Origin: Candidatus Villigracilis vicinus
GTDB lineage: Bacteria > Chloroflexota > Anaerolineae > Anaerolineales > Villigracilaceae
DNA: 64,000 nucleotides
NCBI GenBank assembly: GCA_016721315.1
Contig: JADKIL010000003.1
Location: 682,001 to 746,000 of the forward strand
Direction: 5' to 3'
Under the pieces are notes generated by a model. That model had not been told where the DNA came from and ran no database searches. It saw nothing but the letters and a program-made list of their open reading frames with translations. Shown here one piece after another: positions 31,219 to 39,227 of this stretch. The translations under genes were made by a program, and so were the position numbers. Position 1 is the first letter of the stretch, and every line of letters begins with the position of its first letter.

Positions 31219-32178
31219 TTACGCAGCCTGTTCTCGCTCATCATGCACATCCCCATACAACTTGCGATGCACCACACTCAAAGCGCGGACTTGTTCTGCC
31301 GCATGATACGAAGACCGCACCAGCGGATTCGACTCCACCCACTTGAAGCCGATCTCTTTGCCAAACTCGCGCAGTTCGGCGAACTCTTCCATCGTGTAAT
31401 AGCGTTCCATTGCCAGGTGTTTCTTGCTGGGCTGTAGATACTGACCAATGGTGAGGATATCCACACCCCAACTGCGTTGGTCGCGCATTACCTGTTTGAC
31501 CTCGTCCATGGTTTCACCCAAGCCGAGCATGATCCCCGATTTGGTGAGCACTTCGGGGTCGAGCTTTTTGGCGTTGGAGAGGGTCGCCGCCGCCCACTCG
31601 TAATTATCCTGCGGCTGAACGGTTTTGAACAAACGCGGCACCGTCTCCACGTTGTGATTTAAGATCTCGGGGCGGGCATCCATCACGATCTTCAGGGCTT
31701 CAATGCTGCCCTTGAAATCGGGGATGAGCACTTCGATGGAACAACCCGGCAATACTTCGCGGATGCGGCGGATGACCATCGCGAAGATCGGCGCGCCACC
31801 GTCACGGCGTTCATCACGATTGACCGAAGTGATGACCGCATGTTTCAAGTCCATCGACTTGACGGCTTGCGCCACACGTTCGGCTTCGCCCCAGTCCAAT
31901 AAGGCGGGCTTGCCGTGTTTGATATCGCAGAAGGCGCAGGTGCGTGTACAAACGTCACCCAACATTAAGAAAGTCGCTGTGCCGCTGCCCCAGCATTCGC
32001 CGAGGTTGGGGCACATGGCTTCTTCACAAACGGTATGTAATTCTTTCGAGCGCATCAGCGTATGCACACGCTCATAACTTTCGCCGGAAGGCGCACGTAC
32101 TTTGATCCATTCGGGGCGGCGCAGCGGGCGTGCATCTGTTTGCGGGGAGACTCGGTCTCGGGTGGGTGAAGCAGGCAT
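31219..32178 (-). CDS. lipA: Lipoyl synthase
   Basis: Radical SAM enzyme inserting two sulfur atoms into octanoyl groups on carrier proteins. 319 residues. The auxiliary cluster ligands Cys51, Cys56 and Cys62 (CEEAMCPNLGECW) and the radical SAM cluster ligands Cys77, Cys81 and Cys84 (CTRTCAFC) are all present, as is the C-terminal RSSYHAE with the serine ligand. No lipB is next to it. It follows a dispersed repeat and the NfeD gene, apparently as its own unit. Confidence 0.97.
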   Translation of the reverse strand: MPASPTRDRVSPQTDARPLRRPEWIKVRAPSGESYERVHTLMRSKELHTVCEEAMCPNLGECWGSGTATFLMLGDVCTRTCAFCDIKHGKPALLDWGEAERVAQAVKSMDLKHAVITSVNRDERRDGGAPIFAMVIRRIREVLPGCSIEVLIPDFKGSIEALKIVMDARPEILNHNVETVPRLFKTVQPQDNYEWAAATLSNAKKLDPEVLTKSGIMLGLGETMDEVKQVMRDQRSWGVDILTIGQYLQPSKKHLAMERYYTMEEFAELREFGKEIGFKWVESNPLVRSSYHAAEQVRALSVVHRKLYGDVHDEREQAA

Positions 32179-32199
32179 AAGGTCCTTTTTGAAGCGATT

Positions 32200-32286
32200 A
32201 CGTCATCGCGAGGGCGGTGCCCGAAGCAATCTCCAGCTTAGCCATGAGATTGCTTTGTCGCGAAGAACACGCTCCTCGCAATGACG
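32200..32286. repeat. Dispersed hairpin repeat (CGTCATCGCGAG ... CTCGCAATGACG)
   Basis: An 87-bp element with complementary ends (CGTCATCGCGAGG and CCTCGCAATGACG-type) and an internal inverted pair (GCAATCTC / GAGATTGC). It matches the shorter degenerate element at 11079-11117, showing a dispersed family. Confidence 0.65.
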
Positions 32287-32294
32287 GATAAAAG

Positions 32295-33599
32295 TTACTT
32301 TTTCTTTACGATCAATCTTAATCCACGAACTTCGACGACTTCGATTTTATCACCCTTACGAATCTCATCTGACCCTGCCGCTTTTTCTGCGCTCCACAGC
32401 TCAGACTCCACCTGGACCTGCCCCGCTTCCGCTTCGAACGTTTTAGCTGTTCCTGTTTTCCCGACGAGTGATTCTTCGCCGGTTTGAACCGGGCGGCGCT
32501 GCGCGCGCAGGGCGATCATCATGATGACGAAGAAGATCAAACCGATGAAGACCCCTGTGCCGATCACCAGTGGAACTGAAACACGTTGGAATTGAGGCGT
32601 GCCCGGCGAGTTGAAAAGTACCAGCGCACCCACGATGAATGACGCAACACCAGCGGTCGTTAATGCGCCATGAGTTGGTGCTTTGATGTCGAGCACGAAT
32701 AACACAAAGGCGATGATAAGAAAGATGATGCCGAACCAGTTGACCGTCAGCACACCCAATCCATAGGTGGCTAGGGTGAGGCAGACCGCGCCGAGGAAGC
32801 CCGCCACCCAACCGCCAGGGCTGGAGAGTTCGATCAAGACCGCCTGCACCCCAATGGCAAGCAGAAGAAACGAAATGTTCGGGTCAGTGAGGGTCAGCAG
32901 TAATTGTTCGATAAAACTGATCTCAAGCGGCTGGACATCAATGTTCTCTGTATTGAGTTTGTATGCACCATCTTCCATTTGAACGGTAAAGCCGTTCAAC
33001 GATTGAAGCAGGTCTTCGAGGTCGTCTGATACGAAATCGATCAAACCGGTTTCCAGAGCTTCTTCAGCAGTGACGGCTACGGCATCATCGATCATGGCTT
33101 CGGCGAGTTCCACTGCTTTTTCGCCGCGCGGTGTGACGAACGGACGAATGAATGCTTTGATGATCTCTTTGGCTTTTGTAGCTGCTGTACTATTGAGATT
33201 CTCGCCTGAACTGCTGATGGGGCTGGCTGCGCCAATGGAGGTTTCCGGTGCCATGGCAGCAGCGTGACCTGAGATGGTGATCATTGCTCCGGCGCTCGCG
33301 GCAAAGGCATTTCTCGGCGCTACGTATACCACCACGGGTACATTGCTGGCACGGATTTCCTTTATGATCTCCAGCATGGTTTCTACACTGCCGCCCGGCG
33401 TATTGAGTTGAATGACAAGTACTTCTGCATTGCGCTGTTCAGCAGTTTCTATGCCGCGCCGAATGTATTCGAGCATCGGCGGCATGATGGGACCATCTGC
33501 GGTAAGGACAACGGCAATGGGATCACGCGTCTGTGCAAAGACAGGTTGGAAGGTTGCGAAAGCAATAAATAGTAAAAGCAGGATGCGTCTGATTTTCAT
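32295..33599 (-). CDS. NfeD family membrane serine protease
   Basis: 434 residues. After a signal peptide (ILLLLFIAFATFQPVFAQ) comes a ClpP-like protease domain: LNTPGGSVETM, then AASAGAMITISGHAAAMAP with the catalytic serine, and a lysine in AATKAKEIIKAF. Four membrane helices (ISFLLLAIGVQAVLI onward) and a C-terminal OB-fold NfeD domain (GKTGTAKTFEAEAGQVQVE) follow. The ATG at 33599 has GGAG upstream. Long NfeD proteins usually act with slipins; a slipin gene lies 13 kb away, not adjacent. Confidence 0.93.
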   Translation of the reverse strand: MKIRRILLLLFIAFATFQPVFAQTRDPIAVVLTADGPIMPPMLEYIRRGIETAEQRNAEVLVIQLNTPGGSVETMLEIIKEIRASNVPVVVYVAPRNAFAASAGAMITISGHAAAMAPETSIGAASPISSSGENLNSTAATKAKEIIKAFIRPFVTPRGEKAVELAEAMIDDAVAVTAEEALETGLIDFVSDDLEDLLQSLNGFTVQMEDGAYKLNTENIDVQPLEISFIEQLLLTLTDPNISFLLLAIGVQAVLIELSSPGGWVAGFLGAVCLTLATYGLGVLTVNWFGIIFLIIAFVLFVLDIKAPTHGALTTAGVASFIVGALVLFNSPGTPQFQRVSVPLVIGTGVFIGLIFFVIMMIALRAQRRPVQTGEESLVGKTGTAKTFEAEAGQVQVESELWSAEKAAGSDEIRKGDKIEVVEVRGLRLIVKKK

Positions 33600-33686
33600 G
33601 AATATCTCCAAATCCTTAAATTATTATACTGTTTATGGAAGATATCCTGATCGACGCTAAGCGAACATTTACATTGAACAAAAATA

Positions 33687-33717
33687 AAAATCCCGAAGAT
33701 AAACTCTTCGGGATTTT
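33687..33717 (-). terminator. Terminator of the pst operon
   Basis: AAAATCCCGAAGA (33687-33699) pairs with TCTTCGGGATTTT (33705-33717), with a T run on the minus strand. Confidence 0.85.
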
Positions 33718-33722
33718 AAGCT

Positions 33723-34481
33723 TTAGAACAAGCCTTCGAGATATTGCTTGGTGCGTTCGTGTTTGGGGTTGGTGAACACGTCGTGTGCCGGACCGGCTTC
33801 TGCCACTTCACCAAGATACATATAAATAACATGGTCAGCGAGGCGCTTTGCCTGACGCAAGGTGTGCGTCACAATGACGATGGTGTAGTCTTTCTTTAGT
33901 TCAAGCAAGCGGCTCTCGATGTTCTGCGACGAGATCGGGTCGAGCGCGGAGGTGGGTTCATCGCCGAGGATGATTTCTGGTTCGACTGCCAAGCCGCGGG
34001 CGAGGCAGAGGCGTTGTTGTTGTCCGATGGAAAGAGAAGTTGCGGGGTCGTGCATGCGCTTTTGGACTTCTTCCCACAGACCGGCGATCTCCAAATAATG
34101 CCGCACAGACTTTTTATACTCGGCGCGGTCTTTCTTCATTTGGTGGATGCGCATACCGTAGGCGATATTATCGTAAATGGACATGGGCAAGGGCGTGGGG
34201 CGTTGTGCCAGCAAGCCCACCACCTTGCGGACTTCGGTCACGTCCACGTTGGGGTCGTAGATATTTTCACCGTCCACGAGCACTTCGCCGGTGAGGTTGA
34301 CGTTCTCGTTCAGCTCAAAGAAGCGGTTGAAGGTTTTCAATAAAGTGGTCTTACCGCAGCCAGAGGGACCCATGATGACGGTGATCTGGTTCTTGGGAAT
34401 TTCGATGTTGATGTCTTTCAAGGCATGTTGCTTGCCGTAATAGGCGTTGAGATTTTTAACTTGGATGTGGGTGTTGTTCAT
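33723..34481 (-). CDS. pstB: Phosphate ABC transporter ATP-binding protein
   Basis: 252-residue ATPase of the high-affinity phosphate importer. Walker A GPSGCGKT (38-45), signature LSIGQQQRLCLARGLA, Walker B EIILGDEPTSALDP. The family-typical VGLLAQRPTPLPMSIYDN is present. It is the last gene of pstSCAB, and a perfect 28-bp palindrome separates it from pstA. No phoU follows; the operon ends here. Confidence 0.97.
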   Translation of the reverse strand: MNNTHIQVKNLNAYYGKQHALKDINIEIPKNQITVIMGPSGCGKTTLLKTFNRFFELNENVNLTGEVLVDGENIYDPNVDVTEVRKVVGLLAQRPTPLPMSIYDNIAYGMRIHQMKKDRAEYKKSVRHYLEIAGLWEEVQKRMHDPATSLSIGQQQRLCLARGLAVEPEIILGDEPTSALDPISSQNIESRLLELKKDYTIVIVTHTLRQAKRLADHVIYMYLGEVAEAGPAHDVFTNPKHERTKQYLEGLF

Positions 34482-34493
34482 TTTATGTCCTTC

Positions 34494-34521
34494 GTAGGGG
34501 CGACTCGCGAGTCGCCCCTAC
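34494..34521. repeat. Perfect 28-bp palindrome at the pstA-pstB junction
   Basis: Arms GTAGGGGCGACTCG and CGAGTCGCCCCTAC. The pstA stop codon (34518-34520) lies inside it. It looks like a mobile or dispersed palindromic element that reached the end of the coding region. Confidence 0.65.
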
Positions 34522-35387
34522 TTAATCGTGTATCGATTCAGCCGCGATGCCAGCCAACGTGACCCGAAACTGACTAACAGCACGGCGATGGTTAGGATCA
34601 ATGCGGCGGCGTATCCACGCTCGCGGACTTCGGGGTAGGGTGAGCCGAGTTGGAAGAAGACGGCGAGCGGAAGTGATGCGGTGGGATTCATCAACGAGGT
34701 TGGGATGCGGTCGGTGTAGCCTGCGGTGAAAAGCACGGAGGCTGCGTCACCGATGCCGCGCCCAAAAGCCAGCAAGATGGCGGTGATGATGCCGGGCAGC
34801 ATTTGGCGGGTAATGACGTTGACAGCCACTTCAAACTTGGTGGAGCCAAGCGCGAGGGCGGCATGTTCCAAATCCACGGGCATGCGGCGGATGACTTCGT
34901 CCATGGCGCGGGTCATGATGGGCAGTTCAACCAGTGCGAGGACGATGATGCCTGCGAGAAGCGAAGCACGCATTCCCAAAAGGATCATCAATGCAAAACC
35001 GAAGGCACCATACACAATGGAAGGAATGCCCCACAGCACATCCAACGAGAGGCGGACGTAGTCGCCCCAACGAGATTTACCAAGATAGGCTTTGAGATAA
35101 AGAGCAATGGGCACGCTCAACAACATGGCAAGGATCGTCCCGCCTGTAGCAAGGTATGCCGAGCCGATGATGGCGTTGAGAATGCCGCCGTCCTTGCCCA
35201 TGTAATATCCGCCTTTGGGAATTTGCGAGACCATTTCCCATGACAGCGAAGGTAAGCCTCGGGAAATGATCGTCCATAAAATTAAACCAAGCGCGCCTGC
35301 AACGATAAAGAGAGCGAGTCGCATAATGGTCTTGATGACTAGTTCGACGATGTGCCGCCGTTCGAAATGTTTCTTTTGGAATTTCAT
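34518..35387 (-). CDS. pstA: Phosphate ABC transporter permease PstA
   Basis: 289-residue inner-membrane subunit with six predicted helices; the cytoplasmic loop RAMDEVIRRMPVDLEHAALALG holds the EAA-type contact to PstB, and DVLWGIPSIVYGAFGFALM is typical of the family. Its ATG overlaps the pstC stop (35384-35387). The last codons and stop lie in a palindromic repeat. Confidence 0.95.
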   Translation of the reverse strand: MKFQKKHFERRHIVELVIKTIMRLALFIVAGALGLILWTIISRGLPSLSWEMVSQIPKGGYYMGKDGGILNAIIGSAYLATGGTILAMLLSVPIALYLKAYLGKSRWGDYVRLSLDVLWGIPSIVYGAFGFALMILLGMRASLLAGIIVLALVELPIMTRAMDEVIRRMPVDLEHAALALGSTKFEVAVNVITRQMLPGIITAILLAFGRGIGDAASVLFTAGYTDRIPTSLMNPTASLPLAVFFQLGSPYPEVRERGYAAALILTIAVLLVSFGSRWLASRLNRYTIK

Positions 35388-36367
35388 GAGCGCCTCAAGA
35401 ATCTCTGGAGAACCAGCGTGGAGAGAATATTGAAGATCAGAATGACGACCAATAAAACAAGAGCTGCACCGAGCAAGGCGGCGTCGTACAGCGGAATGGA
35501 CATCATCTCGCCGTAGTTGTTTGCAATGAGTGCGGGCAGTGGATACGCCGTATCAAAAACGGAAGTGGGAATATTCGGCACATTGCCGACGACCATCAAC
35601 ACGGCGATGGTTTCGCCAAGCGCACGCGAGGCTCCCAGCACAATGGCGGCGACGATGCCGGGAAGAACTTGTGGCAAAACCACCGTGCGGATGGTCTGCC
35701 ATTGAGTCGCGCCGACGGCGAGAGATGCATGGCGTAAGTCATTGGGCACGGTGGAAAGCACTTCGAAGATAACGGAGATGATAAGTGGAGCGATCATCAC
35801 CGCAAGGACGATTCCTCCTGCGAGGATGCCGAACCCTGTTGGCTGGGTGACGGCAAAGATTGAGATGGAGTCACCCAGCCAACGTTCAGAGAGAGGCGCG
35901 AGCACGTCATCCACAAATGGAACGATGGCGAGCAATCCCCAGACGCCATAAACCACAGGTGGGATGGCGGCGAGTACATCCAAAACAGGTTTGGCGAACG
36001 TGCGTGTGCGGTTGTGAGCATATTCCGCGAGATAGACCGAAACCAGTAAGCAAGGCGGAACCGCAAGCAACACGCCGACCGTTGTGACCCACAACGTGCC
36101 CAGAATGAACGGACGAAACCCGAACTCGCCGTTGTTGGGTCGCCAGGTTTCGCCGAGCAATAGATCGCTGAGGCTGTATGAATTGAGAATGGGGTAGGAA
36201 CGCACGACCAATGCCGTTGCCACAATGATGATGAGCACTACAGGCACAAGTGTGATAATAAAAAATGTGCGTTGTGCGGCTCGATTCGTTCTGGCGCGAG
36301 ACGGCGTAGAAGGTCGGCTTAGCCGACCTTCTGTTTTCAAAGTGTTGTTGAGATTAACTTCACTCAT
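35384..36367 (-). CDS. pstC: Phosphate ABC transporter permease PstC
   Basis: 327-residue partner of PstA. Helix pattern and motifs FDVLAAIPPVVYGVWGLLAI-type (LDVLAAIPPVVYGVWGLL) and VPNDLRHASLAVGATQWQTI are conserved. The first 35 residues are a cytoplasmic extension in which TEGRLSRPSTP is encoded by a 25-bp palindrome (36308-36332). Both ends overlap neighbours by 4 bp (pstS and pstA), so pstS-C-A are translationally coupled. Confidence 0.95.
   Translation of the reverse strand: MSEVNLNNTLKTEGRLSRPSTPSRARTNRAAQRTFFIITLVPVVLIIIVATALVVRSYPILNSYSLSDLLLGETWRPNNGEFGFRPFILGTLWVTTVGVLLAVPPCLLVSVYLAEYAHNRTRTFAKPVLDVLAAIPPVVYGVWGLLAIVPFVDDVLAPLSERWLGDSISIFAVTQPTGFGILAGGIVLAVMIAPLIISVIFEVLSTVPNDLRHASLAVGATQWQTIRTVVLPQVLPGIVAAIVLGASRALGETIAVLMVVGNVPNIPTSVFDTAYPLPALIANNYGEMMSIPLYDAALLGAALVLLVVILIFNILSTLVLQRFLRRS
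36308..36332. repeat. Palindromic element inside the pstC coding region
   Basis: Twelve-base perfect arms (AGAAGGTCGGCT and AGCCGACCTTCT) with a single central T. It is in frame and encodes part of the nonconserved N-terminal extension of PstC. Confidence 0.65.
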
Positions 36368-37359
36368 TGTTCTAATTTTGCAAGAGACTCGGCTTGTTGC
36401 TCAGGAGTGAGCGGAACGAAGCCTGCCGCTTCAAGATATTGTTGACCATCCGTCAGGATCCACTTGATGAATTCAAGTTCGAGTCCTTCGGGTTTGCCAA
36501 GTGTGGCGAGATTTTCAAAGCGAGACGGAGGAGAAGGATAGGTTCCGTTCGCCACTGCGCTGAAGGCATCTTCTTTCACAGTGTAGATTTCTTCCGCGTC
36601 TGCCGCGCCGTTCTCGTTAATGTCAAGCGGAGGGATGACGATGCCAGGGACGAGTCCGCCGCCGCTCAGGTCGAAGATGCTGTTGAGGTTGCCAAAGCCA
36701 ATGCCGAGCGGGTCTTTCAAAATGGTGTCGAGCATGGCGGGTTCGCCGTTCACGCCGATGCCAAGCAGGTCTTCTTGCGCTTCACCGCCCGCATACTTTG
36801 CCCATTGTTCTGCCGCACCAGATGCATCGGAACGGGTGAAGACATTGATCTTGTCCGTGATGGACGGGTCGCCAACCACTTCACCCCAAGTGGTGATCTC
36901 ACCGGTGATGTAAATTTTGTTGAAGACTTCTTGTGAGATGCCCTTTTCAAGAATCTGCGCTGCTACAGGATTCTCAGCATTGATGATTGGGAAGACCGCA
37001 TCCTTCGTCACCGATACCCAGAAAATGCCTTGTGCGGTTTCTTCTTCCTTGATGCTGCGCGAGATCATGCCGATGTCTACTGCGCCAGCGATGGTATCGG
37101 TCATGCCTTTGCCCGCGCCGCCGCCCTGCACATCGAACTGCACATTCGGGTGGATCTTGGTGAACTCTTCAGCCCAAACGGTCATCATGGGGTAGAGGGC
37201 GAACGCGCCAGAGATGGAAAGGGTTCCACTCAAGTCGGATGAAGTGCCCGCTTCTGACTCAGCCGGAGCGGGTTCAACGCTTCCAGCCGTGCCACACGCC
37301 GAGAGGGTGACTGCCATTACGAGAAAAAGCGACAGCCATGTTAAAGTTTGTTTTCGCAT
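36364..37359 (-). CDS. pstS: Phosphate-binding lipoprotein PstS
   Basis: 331-residue lipoprotein: signal with VTLSAC lipobox, short linker, then the PstS fold. Phosphate-contact segments include ISGAFALYP (T/S loop), QGGGAGKGMTDTIAGAVDIG and TRSDASGAAEQW. It binds phosphate outside the membrane and hands it to PstCA. It heads the pst operon, overlaps pstC by 4 bp, and faces the Rrf2 gene across 282 bp containing paired palindromes. Confidence 0.95.
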   Translation of the reverse strand: MRKQTLTWLSLFLVMAVTLSACGTAGSVEPAPAESEAGTSSDLSGTLSISGAFALYPMMTVWAEEFTKIHPNVQFDVQGGGAGKGMTDTIAGAVDIGMISRSIKEEETAQGIFWVSVTKDAVFPIINAENPVAAQILEKGISQEVFNKIYITGEITTWGEVVGDPSITDKINVFTRSDASGAAEQWAKYAGGEAQEDLLGIGVNGEPAMLDTILKDPLGIGFGNLNSIFDLSGGGLVPGIVIPPLDINENGAADAEEIYTVKEDAFSAVANGTYPSPPSRFENLATLGKPEGLELEFIKWILTDGQQYLEAAGFVPLTPEQQAESLAKLEQ

Positions 37360-37395
37360 ATTGTTTCTCCGATTACTGATATTTTATACATAAAC

Positions 37396-37412
37396 CCTAT
37401 TGACTTAGTAGG
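37396..37412. promoter_or_regulatory. Operator-like palindrome A in the pstS-rrf2 gap
   Basis: CCTATTGACTTAGTAGG, imperfectly palindromic; the reverse complement of box B (37479-37495) matches it at 14 of 17 positions. It lies just upstream of a TATAAA-type -10 for pstS. Confidence 0.5.
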
Positions 37413-37437
37413 ATTTCAAGGTAAATAAAAAGTTCGT

Positions 37438-37456
37438 TTCTGACCTAGGTTTCAGA
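37438..37456. promoter_or_regulatory. Inverted repeat between boxes A and B
   Basis: TCTGA and TCAGA flank CCTAGG (TCTGACCTAGGTTTCAGA). A third possible protein site in the divergent promoter region. Confidence 0.35.
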
Positions 37457-37478
37457 CAAACTCACTTATTTATGAATT

Positions 37479-37495
37479 CCTAGTAATCCAATAGG
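37479..37495. promoter_or_regulatory. Operator-like palindrome B in the pstS-rrf2 gap
   Basis: CCTAGTAATCCAATAGG, the inverted counterpart of box A, 83 bp away (about eight helical turns). Confidence 0.5.
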
Positions 37496-37576
37496 ACTTG
37501 TTGTTCGAAATCATAATTCAGCCACTGAATTTTGTCAAGATGATTCGCAACCTCAATTTCAGATAAGAGCACCCGC

Positions 37577-37604
37577 TTGACAGTGTTCCCATTTCCACTA
37601 TACT
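37577..37604 (+). promoter_or_regulatory. Promoter of the rrf2 gene
   Basis: TTGACA (37577-37582), 16-bp spacer, TATACT (37599-37604), near consensus; the ATG is at 37642. Confidence 0.75.
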
Positions 37605-37641
37605 ACTTGTCGATTTTGAATAAGAAAGAAGATGAACTGAC

Positions 37642-38043
37642 ATGAAACTAACCACCCGCAGCGAATATGCTCTTCTTGCCATTGTATACCTCGCTCGTCA
37701 CGAATCCGAGGGATATATTTCCATCGATACCATTGCCACAGCGCAAAGTATCCCGCCAAAGTTTTTGGAACAATTGATGTTGGCACTCAAACGTGCTCAC
37801 TTCCTGCGCAGTGCCAAGGGACAAAAAGGCGGCTATCAACTTGCCAAGCGTCCGAACCAGATCTCGTTGGCAGAAGTCATTCGTCTGTTCGATGGCGCAC
37901 TGGCTCCTACTGAATCGGTCAGCGAGAATTTTTACGAGTCCACGCCGATCGAAAAGGAGAAAAAACTTACCAGGGTATTCAGAGACATTCGAGATTACGT
38001 CTCGAATAAGCTTGAAAAAACGACCATTGCAGATATTCAGTAA
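37642..38043 (+). CDS. Rrf2 family transcriptional regulator lacking cysteines
   Basis: 133 residues with the Rrf2 winged helix (MKLTTRSEYALLAIVYLA, IPPKFLEQLMLALKRA, SAKGQKGGYQLAKRPN) and a C-terminal dimer helix. It contains no cysteine at all, so it cannot carry the Fe-S cluster of IscR, NsrR or RirA and is closer to CymR-type members that respond by protein or ligand contact. It is divergent from pstS, and paired palindromes lie between them, so control of pst or of itself is likely. Own promoter and terminator. Confidence 0.93.
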   Translation: MKLTTRSEYALLAIVYLARHESEGYISIDTIATAQSIPPKFLEQLMLALKRAHFLRSAKGQKGGYQLAKRPNQISLAEVIRLFDGALAPTESVSENFYESTPIEKEKKLTRVFRDIRDYVSNKLEKTTIADIQ

Positions 38044-38078
38044 AAAAATCCGCCTGAGATTTCTCAGGCGGATTTTTT
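38043..38078 (+). terminator. Terminator of the rrf2 gene
   Basis: Seventeen-base arms 38043-38059 and 38062-38078 around ATCCGCCTGAGA/TCTCAGGCGGAT, then TTTTTT. Confidence 0.9.
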
Positions 38079-38211
38079 ACCTACGCCTTCTTTGGTTGGG
38101 AGGAGGATTACAGGCGGGCTGTCAATGTTTTGTTACAATGTTAATGAAATAATTAGCCTTCCCTGCCTACCAGGCGTTGTTAGATAGAAGATCCAGGGAA
38201 AAAAGGACAGC

Positions 38212-39222
38212 ATGAACAAACTCTTTGTTTTCGTGGCTTTGTTTTTGGGTGTGGTCGTGGTCATGTTCAGCTTTGGCGAGCTGGAGACGATTTTGCGCAC
38301 CCTGCAAAGCGCACACTTGGGATTTTTCCTGCTGGCTTTACTAATTCAGATCGGCTGGTTCATATCCAGCGGGCGCATGTATCAATCGATCTTTCGCCTG
38401 CTGGGAGTTCAAGAAGATGTATTTACACTCAGTCGCATTGCCACTGCGGCGAACTTTATCAACGTTGTGGCACCCACTGCCGGGGCGGGCGGAGTCGCGC
38501 TCTTCGCATCCGAAGCCCACCGACGCGGGCACCCTACTGGTAAGGTCACAGTGGCGGCAGCGTTGTTTCTTTTGCTTGATCAGGTTGCCTTTTTAGTCAT
38601 CCTTGCTTTAGGGCTAATCATCCTTACCCGCCGCAATGACCTGAACGTCGGAGAAATTTCCGCCTCATTTTTTCTGCTGGCAATCGCCGTTACCTATGCC
38701 ACAGTTTTATACGTTGGCTATCGTTCTGCTGAAAAATTAGGTGACTTGCTGGCGAAATTCGCGCGTGGCATCAACTGGGTTGTGCGGCGTTTTCGAAAAG
38801 AAAATTATCTAAGCGAAGCACGTGCCCACGAGTTTGCGCGTGAGATCGCAGATGGTTTTTCAGGTCTAACCGAAAAACCGTCCAGCCTGTTCCGCCCGGT
38901 TCTATGGGGTATTTTTGATAAAGGCTTGCTTATGCTGGTACTGACCTGTTCGTTCCTGGCATTCGAAGTTCCATTTTCAGCGGGCACCATCATCGCCGGG
39001 TTTTCCATGGCATATCTATTTCTAATTGTTTCACCCACCCCATCCGGCATTGGCATTGTGGAAGGACTCATGCCGGTTGCATTGACCTCACTTAACGTCA
39101 ATTGGAGTCAATCGGTGGTTATCACTTTACTTTATCGCGCGGTTACGTTTTGGTTTCCGTTGGGCGTAGGCGCTTGGGCATTCCGTACCTTGCATGCCGA
39201 ACGTGGCGACCCGGTGGATTAA
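38212..39222 (+). CDS. Flippase-like / LPG synthase transmembrane-type protein (UPF0104)
   Basis: 336 residues with about eight membrane helices, matching the lysylphosphatidylglycerol synthase transmembrane/UPF0104 family: LLIQIGWFISSGRMYQSIF, FINVVAPTAGAGGVALFASEA (split signature) and the late SPTPSGIGIVEGLMP motif. It lacks a soluble aminoacyl-transfer domain, so a lipid or isoprenoid translocation role is more likely than lipid synthesis. AAAGGA lies before the ATG. The helicase gene starts 5 bp after its stop. Confidence 0.88.
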   Translation: MNKLFVFVALFLGVVVVMFSFGELETILRTLQSAHLGFFLLALLIQIGWFISSGRMYQSIFRLLGVQEDVFTLSRIATAANFINVVAPTAGAGGVALFASEAHRRGHPTGKVTVAAALFLLLDQVAFLVILALGLIILTRRNDLNVGEISASFFLLAIAVTYATVLYVGYRSAEKLGDLLAKFARGINWVVRRFRKENYLSEARAHEFAREIADGFSGLTEKPSSLFRPVLWGIFDKGLLMLVLTCSFLAFEVPFSAGTIIAGFSMAYLFLIVSPTPSGIGIVEGLMPVALTSLNVNWSQSVVITLLYRAVTFWFPLGVGAWAFRTLHAERGDPVD

Positions 39223-39227
39223 CTTCC

